NCBI GenBank assembly: GCA_947474455.1
Contig: CANJIL010000025.1
Span: 1-41,230 of the forward strand
DNA length: 41,230 nt
Reading direction: 5' to 3'
From: Hyphomonadaceae bacterium
Lineage (GTDB): Bacteria > Pseudomonadota > Alphaproteobacteria > Caulobacterales > Hyphomonadaceae
In this document: positions 25,172 to 32,059 of the stretch, in pieces
Layout: every line of letters starts with the position of its first letter
How positions within the stretch are numbered: position 1 is the first letter of the stretch
Notes under the pieces: model-generated
The model's database searches: none
What the model was told of the DNA's origin: nothing
What the model saw: the letters and a program-made list of their open reading frames with translations, nothing else
Made by a program: the position numbers and the translations under genes

Positions 25172-25687
25172 CTACTGCCCCGGCGGACGCAGGAAATCCC
25201 GCTTGCCCAGCACGACGCCATTGTGGCGCAGGATATTGTAACACGTCGTCGAGTGGAAATAGAGATTGGGGAAGACCCAGCTCTGCAGATAGGCGCTGCA
25301 TGTCATAGGCATCTCCTGCCCGCCGCCGACCGGAATATTGATGATCATCTCGACGCGCTTGTCCATCGCTTCGGAAGACGCTGCCTGCACATAAGCGTTG
25401 GCCTTCTGCGTCCGCTCGATCAGTTGGGCAAATGACGTTTCGACATCGGCGAAGGCTGGCAGGTCGCCGCCGGCCAGCCGCGCAGCGCCGCGGGCCGCCG
25501 TGTCGGCCGCGATCTGAACCTGGCGCGACAGAGGAAACATATCAGGGAACAGACGATAATTGAGCAGCACCTCCTCCGGGATCTTCAGATGGGCGGCGTG
25601 TTCAGCGCCCTTCTTGAGAACTGCGCCGAGGCAACCAAGCGTCTGCGCGGTGGCGCCCTTGATGATGGAAGAGATGGCCAATGTCAT
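25172..25687 (-). CDS. DUF1993 family protein
   Basis: 171 residues, typical family length. DUF1993 proteins resemble DinB-like four-helix bundles; their function is unknown. Visible family features are LLNYRLFPDMFPLSRQVQI, a region rich in small helices, and the C-terminal block SAYLQSWVFPNLYFHSTTCY followed by ILRHNGVVLGKRDFL. The protein is soluble and cytoplasmic. ATG 25685-25687 is the natural start (MTLAISSIIKGATAQTL); the binding site upstream is weak. It faces the decayed phytase-like gene, 12 bases from its end. Confidence 0.88.
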   Translation of the reverse strand: MTLAISSIIKGATAQTLGCLGAVLKKGAEHAAHLKIPEEVLLNYRLFPDMFPLSRQVQIAADTAARGAARLAGGDLPAFADVETSFAQLIERTQKANAYVQAASSEAMDKRVEMIINIPVGGGQEMPMTCSAYLQSWVFPNLYFHSTTCYNILRHNGVVLGKRDFLRPPGQ

Positions 25688-25767
25688 TGTCGAACCCCGT
25701 CACGGTTGTCGCAGTGTCATAGCGTGGCCTCGCGCCCCCTGCACGGCAAAAATTTGGACGCGCCAAC

Positions 25768-26358
25768 TTGCATCCGGTCACGCGTGGACCTACGGCTTCA
25801 AAGAGCCGGGGGGAGGGGGTTCTGCCCAGATCGCTGCGCATACTCGCGTGGGTTCATGTTGTATTGGGCGGCCTCGGGCTGGCCTTCTTCATCGGCTTTC
25901 TTACCATCGCCCTTTCCCTCCAGAACCAGGAATACGAAGACGAAATCGCAATGTTCGCGGGCCTGTTCGGCACCCTGTCGCTCGCATTCTTCCTGCCGAT
26001 GTTCCTCGGCGGGCTCGGCCTCCTGAAACGATTGCCATGGGCGCGGGCGATCGTCTGGATGGAATCCGCGATGCTGGCATTGGCCATTCCGATCGGAACC
26101 GTCCTGGCTGGCGTCAACCTCTGGGTCCTGTTGTCGACGCGGGAAGAAACCACTGATGGCGGCATCGCGAAGTTCGAAGCGTTCGTTCGTTGCTCCGTAC
26201 GCCCCGTCGTGCTGGCCCTGATCGCGCTGGCGACCCTCGGCGTGATGATAGGCCTCGGATACCTCTTCCGCGATGTGATCGATCCACCGCGCAAACAGAT
26301 TCTCACGCCGATGCCGACTTTCCCGCCCCCTACTGTTTCACGCGAACCGGCACTGTGA
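25768..26358 (+). CDS. Small integral membrane protein, unknown function
   Basis: Up to 196 residues with four predicted membrane segments: ILAWVHVVLGGLGLAFFIG, MFAGLFGTLSLAFFLPMFLG, ESAMLALAIPIGTVLAGVN and VLALIALATLGVMIGLGYLF. The start is uncertain. TTG 25768 is the only usual codon upstream, but it adds a hydrophilic stretch (about 19 residues) and lacks a binding site. A strong GGGAGGGGG run at about 25809-25817 points to a start near residue 19, where only non-standard codons are present. The last 29 bases overlap the 3' end of the convergent cyclophilin gene. No family recognised. Confidence 0.6.
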   Translation: MHPVTRGPTASKSRGEGVLPRSLRILAWVHVVLGGLGLAFFIGFLTIALSLQNQEYEDEIAMFAGLFGTLSLAFFLPMFLGGLGLLKRLPWARAIVWMESAMLALAIPIGTVLAGVNLWVLLSTREETTDGGIAKFEAFVRCSVRPVVLALIALATLGVMIGLGYLFRDVIDPPRKQILTPMPTFPPPTVSREPAL

Positions 26359-27247
26359 CGTTGCACAGATTGATACGCCCGACGGGCTGCTTGTAGAAAT
26401 CGTCTTTCCGCCAGCGCCGCGAATTCACCAGTGTCTGGAAAGACGCGCTGTCCGTGCGCATCGTCTCGAGATTGGTGCGCTGCACTTCTGGCACATCCGC
26501 CGCCACCTTGATGTCAGAATATCGCTGATACTCGCCCGGCGTCTTGTAGAAGCCGGCATCGCCCGTGCCGCGCGGGAACGCCGCCAGAATCTCCATACCC
26601 TGCACAACCTTGCCCAGCACAGTCAGTTGCCGGTCGAGCGCGCGGGGCGACTGTCCGATGATGGTGTAGAGTTCAGTGCCGCCTCCGGAGTTCTCGTCGC
26701 TGTCGCGGCCGGCGCCCACCATGCCATAGCAATGCGCCAGCCACACCTTGTCCTTGTCCCGCGCTGCATAGAAGCCGTTCGAGAAGCCAACCTCCGGCGC
26801 GAACGTGTCCGGGTCCGGCAGGATGTCGAAAGGCACAGGCGCGTTGCGGGACAGGGTGAACTCCGCGTTCAGTTTTTCGACTCCGGTTTTCGGCGGGCGC
26901 GCCGGATCGGCCGCCTGCGCCCACTGGGTCACGAAATTGTCCTGCACGCGCGTCACGCCACCATTCACGAAAAAGCCCTCGCGCGAAAGCGCCTTCACAT
27001 TCGCCACGTGCTTCGGTGCAAACTGCGGCGCCAGTTCAATGATCACCCGGCCGTTCGGGAAATCCATGTAGAGCGTGTTCTCAGGATCGAGCGTGCGCCA
27101 TTCCTCAGGCATCGAAGCGGCGATCACTTCAGCTGGGGTAAGCGTGTTGCCCGAGGGAGCGGCCGGAATCGCGTGCTGCGTTCCCGGCGACTGGCAGGCC
27201 GTCGACGCAAGGGCCAGCCCTACGGCGAATGCGATTGCGATCCTCAT
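26330..27247 (-). CDS. Cyclophilin-type peptidyl-prolyl isomerase, probable lipoprotein
   Basis: 305 residues. Cyclophilins catalyse cis-trans isomerisation of proline bonds in folding proteins. The start ATG 27245-27247 has GGAG five bases upstream and begins a signal peptide (IAIAFAVGLALASTAC), with a probable acylated cysteine at residue 18. Domain features are YMDFPNGRVIIELAPQFAP, HVANVKALSREGFFVNG, TRVQDNFVTQWAQAADP and, later, LAHCYGMVGAGRDSDENSGG with TELYTIIGQSPRALDRQLT. The length beyond the core domain reflects an inserted loop and a C-terminal extension. It probably acts in the periplasm. Its 3' end overlaps the convergent membrane-protein gene by 29 bases. Confidence 0.88.
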   Translation of the reverse strand: MRIAIAFAVGLALASTACQSPGTQHAIPAAPSGNTLTPAEVIAASMPEEWRTLDPENTLYMDFPNGRVIIELAPQFAPKHVANVKALSREGFFVNGGVTRVQDNFVTQWAQAADPARPPKTGVEKLNAEFTLSRNAPVPFDILPDPDTFAPEVGFSNGFYAARDKDKVWLAHCYGMVGAGRDSDENSGGGTELYTIIGQSPRALDRQLTVLGKVVQGMEILAAFPRGTGDAGFYKTPGEYQRYSDIKVAADVPEVQRTNLETMRTDSASFQTLVNSRRWRKDDFYKQPVGRINLCNVTVPVRVKQ

Positions 27248-27303
27248 CGCCACTCCATCGTGCGGCAGTGCGCCAAGACTGCGATGGATTGCGGTGAAGC
27301 TCA

Positions 27304-27340
27304 ACGAAAAACGCGCCGCCCCTGTCGGAGCGGCGCCCTG
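27304..27340 (-). terminator. Rho-independent terminator downstream of the Gly-zipper gene
   Basis: Perfect 7-base stem GCGCCGC (27313-27319) and GCGGCGC (27330-27336) with a 10-base loop. Read on the minus strand it is followed by GTTTTTC. It lies about 65 bases past the Gly-zipper lipoprotein stop and insulates the cyclophilin gene. Confidence 0.8.
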
Positions 27341-27400
27341 CCGATGGATCGCGACGTTGATCGGGGAGGACTTCGGTCGCGCCATCGATGATGGAAGAAG

Positions 27401-27757
27401 TCAGCCGCGCAAGTCGCCGTTTTCCCAGTAGGTCCGGCCAGTGTTGCGGTCGACGTAATAGTACCGACGGTCGTTCTGGTCGTAAATCATGTCAGAGCGT
27501 TGAGCGACCTGCTTGCCGCCGACGAAGCACCCGCCTTGTTCTTGGCAGCCTGTATAATAGCCCACCGCCGCGCCAAGAGCGCCGCCTATCAGGGCGCCGG
27601 AAAGGTCATCGTCAGAGATCGCCGCGCCGGCAGCTGCGCCTAGCGCGCCGCCGATCGCCGCATTGCGCTGGGAAGGATCAAGCGAATCCATGGACGAGCA
27701 TGCCGCCAGCGAGAGGCTGGCGACGGCGGCACAGAAGGCGGTTTTGATTGCAGACAT
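27401..27757 (-). CDS. Glycine-zipper outer-membrane lipoprotein
   Basis: 118 residues. Signal peptide with a clean lipobox (ASLSLAAC, acylated C20). The mature part contains a glycine zipper (AAIGGALGAAAGAAI, then ALIGGALGAAVGYYTG), the pattern of Rickettsia 17-kDa-antigen-like envelope proteins. A Tyr-rich C-terminal segment follows (YDQNDRRYYYVDRNTGRTYW). I chose ATG 27755-27757: GAGG lies six bases upstream and the signal peptide starts there. An EcfG-type promoter 41 bases upstream suggests induction by the general stress response. The gene is monocistronic, with its own terminator. The role is probably structural, in envelope integrity, which is inferred. Confidence 0.85.
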   Translation of the reverse strand: MSAIKTAFCAAVASLSLAACSSMDSLDPSQRNAAIGGALGAAAGAAISDDDLSGALIGGALGAAVGYYTGCQEQGGCFVGGKQVAQRSDMIYDQNDRRYYYVDRNTGRTYWENGDLRG

Positions 27758-27797
27758 GGTTGCCTCGTTTGATCCGGTCATAAGCTTGCCAGGATTA

Positions 27798-27822
27798 AAC
27801 GACGCGTGGCATGAGGGGTTCC
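27798..27822 (-). promoter_or_regulatory. EcfG (general stress sigma) promoter of the Gly-zipper lipoprotein gene
   Basis: On the minus strand GGAAC (27818-27822) is followed by 16 bases and CGTT (27798-27801), an exact match to the alphaproteobacterial EcfG consensus GGAAC-N16/17-CGTT. The expected transcript start near 27790 gives a leader of about 33 bases before ATG 27757. Confidence 0.78.
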
Positions 27823-28461
27823 ACTCAACGTTCTGCAGCTTGCAGGGAACCAAAGTTCGGTATTGAAAGCGCGTTTGCTTGATGGGTTCTGGGCGATGCG
27901 AACGTCGAGCGTTTCGAGCCTACGAAATCGCGGCAGGCTGTGCCGCCGCGGTTCCTGCCCGGGCGCCGCAAGCCTTAGTTTCGGGAACCCGCAACGAGGC
28001 AAGGCGGCAAATCCCATGCCTCCATCCGCGTGAGCGGGGCCCCGTGGCGGACATGCGCCCCACCGGCGAACGCAAGATGGCGCGATGCACGCGCCCGCGG
28101 GACGTCCAAAACGTCTGGCTGCTGAGACGCCGGCTCGTCCCGATTGGCCGACCGGATGAATACGGTGATAGCCGCCGCTCCACTTACCCGACAGCCCGAT
28201 GAGAGCACGTCCGGTATGGTCGAGCGCCGCCGCCGGATTGCGTGCGTCCCGGGCTCTGCGCGATCCGGATTTTTTTAGTGCGAGCTGTCCGTGAGCGCCG
28301 CCCGTGCATCCACCGCGTGCGGCGCCAGCCACGGGCCCGCCGCCGCATCGCGACGCTCTTCCGTTTCATCGCGCTGCGACCGAAACACCAGCGCAACAGC
28401 TCGCGCAATCGGATCGGCCGGCCGCGCGAGGTTGGTGCAAACGCTCCCGCAGAGCCCTAGC
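27823..28461. other. Gene-poor stretch between Gly-zipper and phoH genes
   Basis: About 640 bases with no convincing gene. On the minus strand just after phoH a frame reads protein-like for about 50 codons (PADPIARAVALVFRSQRDE, ending at a TAA near 28279) but has no proper start. Between 27860 and 28260 all frames are arginine/proline rich or interrupted. I see no tRNA, terminator or repeat. It may be an old decayed gene. Confidence 0.4.
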
Positions 28462-29295
28462 CTAAAGAACGTCCAGCATCTTCGCGACCAGCGGATGGCG
28501 AACCACATCCGCCTGCGCGAGACGGACGACGCCAATGTCGCCGCCCATGCTCTCGATCTTGTCCGCGACAGGCGCCAGACCCGACAGTTCCGGTAGCAGG
28601 TCCGACTGCGCCGGGTCCCCCGTCACGATCATTTTCGAGTTCCAGCCAAGCCGAGTCAGGATCATCTTGAGCTGCACATAGGTACAGTTCTGCGCCTCAT
28701 CGACCACGATGAAGGCGTTGTTCAGCGTCCGGCCCCGCATGAAGCCGACCGAAGCAATTTCGATTTGCCCCTCGGCGATCATCGCCTTCACCTGCTTGGC
28801 CGACATGCGGTCCTGCAGCGCGTCATAAAGCGGGCGCAGGTAAGGCGCGAGCTTCTCTTCCATGTCGCCGGGGAGGAAGCCGATATTCTCGCCCGCATCA
28901 ACAGCCGGGCGGCATAGCACGATACGGCCGACTGTGCCCGCGCGCAGCGCATCAACCGCCTTGGCGATGGCGATATAGGTCTTGCCCGTACCGGCAGGTC
29001 CGAGCGCCAGCACAAGATTAGAGGTGTCGATCGCCTCCATCAGCTTCGATTGGCCTTCGGATTTAGGCTGGATGTTCTTAACGTAGGCCTGATCGCGCGG
29101 CGGTTCGCGAAGCTGTTGCTGCGGGTGATCATTGGCGGGCTGGCTGCGTTTCTTCTTTCGCGGCGCATGGCGCTGATCTTCGGTGGCCGGATCCCAGCCT
29201 CCCTCTATGACATTGAGATGAACGCCCCCCGAGCTCCGGCCATCGCGCGCGTTGTATTCGGCGCGGATGCGGCGGACAGCGGAACGTTTTGCCAT
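28462..29295 (-). CDS. phoH: PhoH family ATPase
   Basis: 277 residues. PhoH proteins are cytoplasmic P-loop ATPases with a helicase-like core, linked to RNA metabolism and phosphate or stress responses; the exact role is unsettled. Walker A is GPAGTGKT (99-106) and Walker B VVDEAQN (197-203). Typical blocks are LCRPAVDAGENIGFLPGDM and NSKMIVTGDPAQSDLL. A basic, disordered N-terminal region of about 75 residues precedes the domain. ATG 29293-29295 has AAGGAG at eight bases. A terminator lies only 38 bases upstream of the start and an EcfG promoter lies beyond it, so expression may depend on read-through or on another promoter. Confidence 0.92.
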   Translation of the reverse strand: MAKRSAVRRIRAEYNARDGRSSGGVHLNVIEGGWDPATEDQRHAPRKKKRSQPANDHPQQQLREPPRDQAYVKNIQPKSEGQSKLMEAIDTSNLVLALGPAGTGKTYIAIAKAVDALRAGTVGRIVLCRPAVDAGENIGFLPGDMEEKLAPYLRPLYDALQDRMSAKQVKAMIAEGQIEIASVGFMRGRTLNNAFIVVDEAQNCTYVQLKMILTRLGWNSKMIVTGDPAQSDLLPELSGLAPVADKIESMGGDIGVVRLAQADVVRHPLVAKMLDVL

Positions 29296-29324
29296 GGAGT
29301 TACTCCTTGCTTGCGGTCACTGGA

Positions 29325-29365
29325 CGAAACAAAAACGCCGCGGACCGGTGAGGGGCCGCGGCGTT
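29325..29365 (-). terminator. Terminator hairpin just upstream of phoH
   Basis: A perfect 10-base stem, AACGCCGCGG (29334-29343) and CCGCGGCGTT (29356-29365), has a 12-base C-rich loop. On the minus strand it is followed by TTTGTTT, a classic intrinsic terminator pointing toward phoH. No protein gene lies upstream on this strand, so it either ends a small RNA or attenuates phoH. Confidence 0.8.
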
Positions 29366-29541
29366 GGAAAAGCCGAATAAAAAGAGAAGCCGAGGGTGGC
29401 GGCCGCCTCGTCAGGCGGGCTGCGACTTGTTCGGATGGTGCAACCGGTTCCGGTCGACTCAATCCCGTATCCCCGTTCTTCGAAATCCGCGGTTCAAGAG
29501 ACGCGCCACTTCGAATCAGCTTCCGTAGGAGTAGACTAGTT
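29325..29541 (-). ncRNA. Candidate stress-induced small RNA or phoH leader
   Basis: About 215 bases between the EcfG promoter (29549-29573) and the terminator (29325-29365), all minus strand. There is no convincing open frame that ends before the hairpin. Read on the minus strand it holds CUACUCCUACGG near the 5' end and a C-rich terminator loop (CCCCUCACCGGU), both able to pair with ribosome binding sites. Caulobacter GsrN is a known small RNA under the same class of sigma factor with a C-rich pairing loop; homology to it is not shown. End positions are predicted, not measured. Confidence 0.5.
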
Positions 29542-29548
29542 CCAGCTT

Positions 29549-29573
29549 AACGGAACTATAAAGAGACAGTTCC
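29549..29573 (-). promoter_or_regulatory. EcfG (general stress sigma) promoter upstream of the phoH leader
   Basis: On the minus strand GGAAC (29569-29573), 16 bases, CGTT (29549-29552) is an exact match to GGAAC-N16-CGTT. The site lies within a 7-base inverted repeat, CGGAACT (29551-29557) and AGTTCCG (29568-29574), so a repressor could also bind here. It points toward phoH and away from the gamma-carbonic anhydrase gene. Confidence 0.78.
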
Positions 29574-29648
29574 GCGCGGGCGGCAGGGCGGAGTTTATTT
29601 TACAGTTGTGTGACTCAAAAGTAGGCATCGGCGCTCGGGAGTGATGGA

Positions 29649-30173
29649 ATGGCGGTCTTTGAACTCGATGGCGTCCGGCCGCAGCTGGACTCGGAAAGCT
29701 GGGTGGCGGAAAGCGCGATAGTCGTCGGCCGCGTCACCATGCTGAAGAATTCCAGCGTGTGGTTCGGCGCAATCATCCGCGGCGACAACGACCCCGTCGT
29801 GATCGGCGAAGGCTCGAACATCCAGGACGGCTCGGTGCTGCACACCGACGTCGGCGCGCCGCTGACGATCGGAAATAGCGTCACCGTCGGCCACATGGTG
29901 ATGATGCATGGCTGCGAAGTCGGCGACAATTCCCTGATCGGCATCGGCTCTATCATCCTCAACAACGTGAAGATCGGAAAGAACTGCCTCATCGGCGCCA
30001 ACACGCTCATCACCGAAGGCAAGGTGATCCCGGACAATTCGGTCGTCATGGGCGCCCCCGGCAAGGTCGTGCGCGCGGTGAACGAACAACAACTCGAGAT
30101 GATGATCGGCGGCTCGCATCACTACATCGAAAACTGGAAACGCTACGCTAAGAGCCTGAAGCGGATCAGTTGA
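29649..30173 (+). CDS. Gamma-carbonic anhydrase family protein
   Basis: 174 residues, a left-handed beta-helix of hexapeptide repeats. The family includes trimeric gamma-carbonic anhydrases and relatives such as YrdA and PaaY. The three zinc ligands are present: H65 (SVLHTD), H82 and H87 (VGHMVMMHGCEVG). The conserved arginine/aspartate/glutamine set is also seen (IIRGDNDPV, NIQDGS), and the terminal helix is LEMMIGGSHHYIENWKRYA. ATG 29649 is preceded by GGGAG at eight bases. The protein is cytoplasmic. Carbonic anhydrase activity is plausible but many family members are inactive or act on CoA thioesters. Confidence 0.93.
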   Translation: MAVFELDGVRPQLDSESWVAESAIVVGRVTMLKNSSVWFGAIIRGDNDPVVIGEGSNIQDGSVLHTDVGAPLTIGNSVTVGHMVMMHGCEVGDNSLIGIGSIILNNVKIGKNCLIGANTLITEGKVIPDNSVVMGAPGKVVRAVNEQQLEMMIGGSHHYIENWKRYAKSLKRIS

Positions 30174-30691
30174 TCACGCCATTCCGTCGCCGCTAAACGC
30201 CCTTGGTTAGAGGGGCGCCCTGGCCTGACGGAGGTCACGGAGACCTCCGAAACTCTGGATGTCGGGGCGATGGATGGCGGGGCCATCGACGCTTCAGGGC
30301 GCACAGGGATGTTTGATCCCGCCAAAGCGTCAGATGAGCAAGCCGGCTGCAGGTGACGCCCTTCAGGGCGAAACGAACGGGGATGGTTTGGCCTCCGAGG
30401 ACAGCGAAACCGGAGGGTCAGGCGTTATCTCGGATGACCCTTGAACACGCTGAACCGGGTGAACGGACATGAGGCCAAGGCGCAGGGCATCACGACGCCT
30501 GGATGGCTGAAACAACGTCTCGTGCGGCCGAACCGGGACAAACCGTCAGTGACGAGCCGCTCTTCACGCGTATTCGCCTGCCCACAGGCCAGGCACCGGA
30601 ACCGGCCACGGCGCATGGCGCGCGCCCCGCTCCCTCATCTTGGGGGAGAGCTAGACCATCCCGGACAGCGCATCGCGATCCGAATGCGGCC
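30174..30691. other. Non-coding or degenerate stretch with hairpins
   Basis: About 520 bases without an intact gene. A perfect 7-base hairpin, GGAGGTC-ACGGA-GACCTCC, lies at 30230-30248; another possible pairing is CCTCCG (30392-30397) with CGGAGG (30411-30416), and CGCCTGCCCACAGGC near 30576-30590 is also self-complementary. None has a T-run, so they are not clear terminators. A structured RNA or an intergenic repeat family is possible. Frames here are short and rich in arginine and proline. Confidence 0.35.
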
Positions 30692-31000
30692 TCACACCCC
30701 ATACTCACGCCTGAACGCTGCGAACGACGCCGACGCGGATAGCAACTGGCACGGAAAGCTCAACCATGGCTGGCAGATGGAGAACGACGTCAGGTTCCGC
30801 ATGAACGCCTCCGCGACGACCGCCTTCCACGCCGCCGCAGGCTCGCCAGTTCCCGCAACACCCAACCCCAATCGGCGATGAAAATTGGTGAAGCACAGCG
30901 ATACCTCGGTCAGCGGCCTGCCCGACAGCGCGGCCACACGTTTGGCAAAGCGCAGCTGCACGTCGACATATTCAGGCCAGATATAGTTGGGAGATGTCAT
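30692..31000 (-). pseudogene. Unknown gene, probably truncated by a frameshift
   Basis: A 102-codon minus-strand frame starts at ATG 30998-31000 (MTSPNYIWPEYVDVQLR) with AGGTG nine bases upstream. The first 65 or so residues look like a real helical protein (AKRVAALSGRPLTEVSLCF, then NFHRRLGLGVAG). After about residue 75 the composition changes to a serine/phenylalanine-rich string, as expected after a frameshift, and no continuation is clear in the other frames. I do not recognise the family. It is divergent from the flavin oxidoreductase gene at 31076. It could still be a genuine short protein. Confidence 0.4.
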
Positions 31001-31075
31001 CACGGTCGCACCTGTCGCCGATTCTCCACCTCCTGTTGAGCCGCCGATCCTAGCGCCTCGCGCTGCGTCGCCTAT

Positions 31076-32059
31076 ATGTCGCGGATGGCAAAGCTCTCCA
31101 TCCTCGATCTCGCCCCCGTCGTCGAAGGCTCGACCACTCGGGAGGCGCTGGATAACAGCCTCGATCTTGCCCGGCACGCCGAGGGGCTCGGCTATCACCG
31201 TTTCTGGCTTGCAGAGCACCACAACATGGTCGGCATCGCGTCCGCCGCCACGGCTGTGGTGATCGCCCATGTCGCCGCCGGCACGAAGACCATACGCGTC
31301 GGGGCAGGGGGCATCATGCTCCCCAACCACGCCCCCCTCATGGTCGCCGAAGCCTTCGGCACGCTGGCCGAACTGCATCCAGGCCGCATCGATCTTGGCC
31401 TCGGCCGCGCCCCTGGAACAGATCAGGCGACAATGCGCGCCCTGCGCCGCAATCTCGGCGGTGCGGATACATTCCCGCATGACGTGATCGAACTGATGGG
31501 CTGGTTCGAGCCGCCCATGCCGGGCCAGATCGTCATCGCAGTCCCTGGAAATGGCGCCGACGTCGAGATCTGGATCCTCGGCTCGTCCCTGTTCGGCGCG
31601 CAGCTCGCAGCCCACCTCGGTCTGCCCTACGCCTTCGCCTCCCACTTTGCACCCGCCGCCATGATGGACGCGATCCAGATCTACCGCGAACGCTTCAAGC
31701 CTTCACCGCGTCTCCAGGAACCGTATGTCATGCTCGGCCTCAACGTCATCGCGGCGGAAACGGATGACGAAGCCAAGCTGCAGTTCACGTCGATCCAGCA
31801 GGCCTTCGCCAACCTGCGCCTCGGCCGTCCAGGCAAGATGCCCAAGCCAATGGCTGGACTGCAGCTCGATCCAATGGTGGAGCACGGCATCGCGCAAGCT
31901 CTGGCATGTTCGGTGGTCGGATCACATGCGAAGGTGAAGGCCGGCATCGCCGAGTTCATCGCGCGCACCGGTGCCGACGAATTGATGATCACCGGCACGA
32001 TCTGGGATCACGCCAAGCGCGTGCGGAGCTTCGAGATCGCGGCGGAGAGTATCGGCTAA
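31076..32059 (+). CDS. LLM class flavin-dependent oxidoreductase (luciferase-like)
   Basis: 327 residues. The luciferase-like monooxygenase superfamily uses reduced FMN or F420 in a TIM barrel. Family blocks: [16 protein letters not shown] at the start, [58 protein letters not shown], and [16 protein letters not shown]. This pattern (AEHHNMxGIASAA) marks the large subgroup of unassigned alkanal-type enzymes similar to YhbW. ATG 31076 precedes a second ATG three codons in; neither has a strong binding site. Its stop overlaps the convergent helicase stop by four bases. The substrate cannot be told. Confidence 0.92.
   Translation: MSRMAKLSILDLAPVVEGSTTREALDNSLDLARHAEGLGYHRFWLAEHHNMVGIASAATAVVIAHVAAGTKTIRVGAGGIMLPNHAPLMVAEAFGTLAELHPGRIDLGLGRAPGTDQATMRALRRNLGGADTFPHDVIELMGWFEPPMPGQIVIAVPGNGADVEIWILGSSLFGAQLAAHLGLPYAFASHFAPAAMMDAIQIYRERFKPSPRLQEPYVMLGLNVIAAETDDEAKLQFTSIQQAFANLRLGRPGKMPKPMAGLQLDPMVEHGIAQALACSVVGSHAKVKAGIAEFIARTGADELMITGTIWDHAKRVRSFEIAAESIG

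Noticed and set aside
29436-29462. TTG-started frame in the phoH leader as a leader peptide
   Set aside because: It runs through the terminator hairpin into phoH in another frame and has no ribosome binding site.
30230-30248. Perfect 7-base hairpin as a terminator of the gamma-carbonic anhydrase gene
   Set aside because: No T-run follows on either strand; kept only as a structural note.
30710-30760. Tag-like peptide AANDADADSN, reminiscent of a tmRNA tag
   Set aside because: No tRNA-like domain or the usual tmRNA features nearby; the string is antisense to the truncated unknown gene and looks coincidental.
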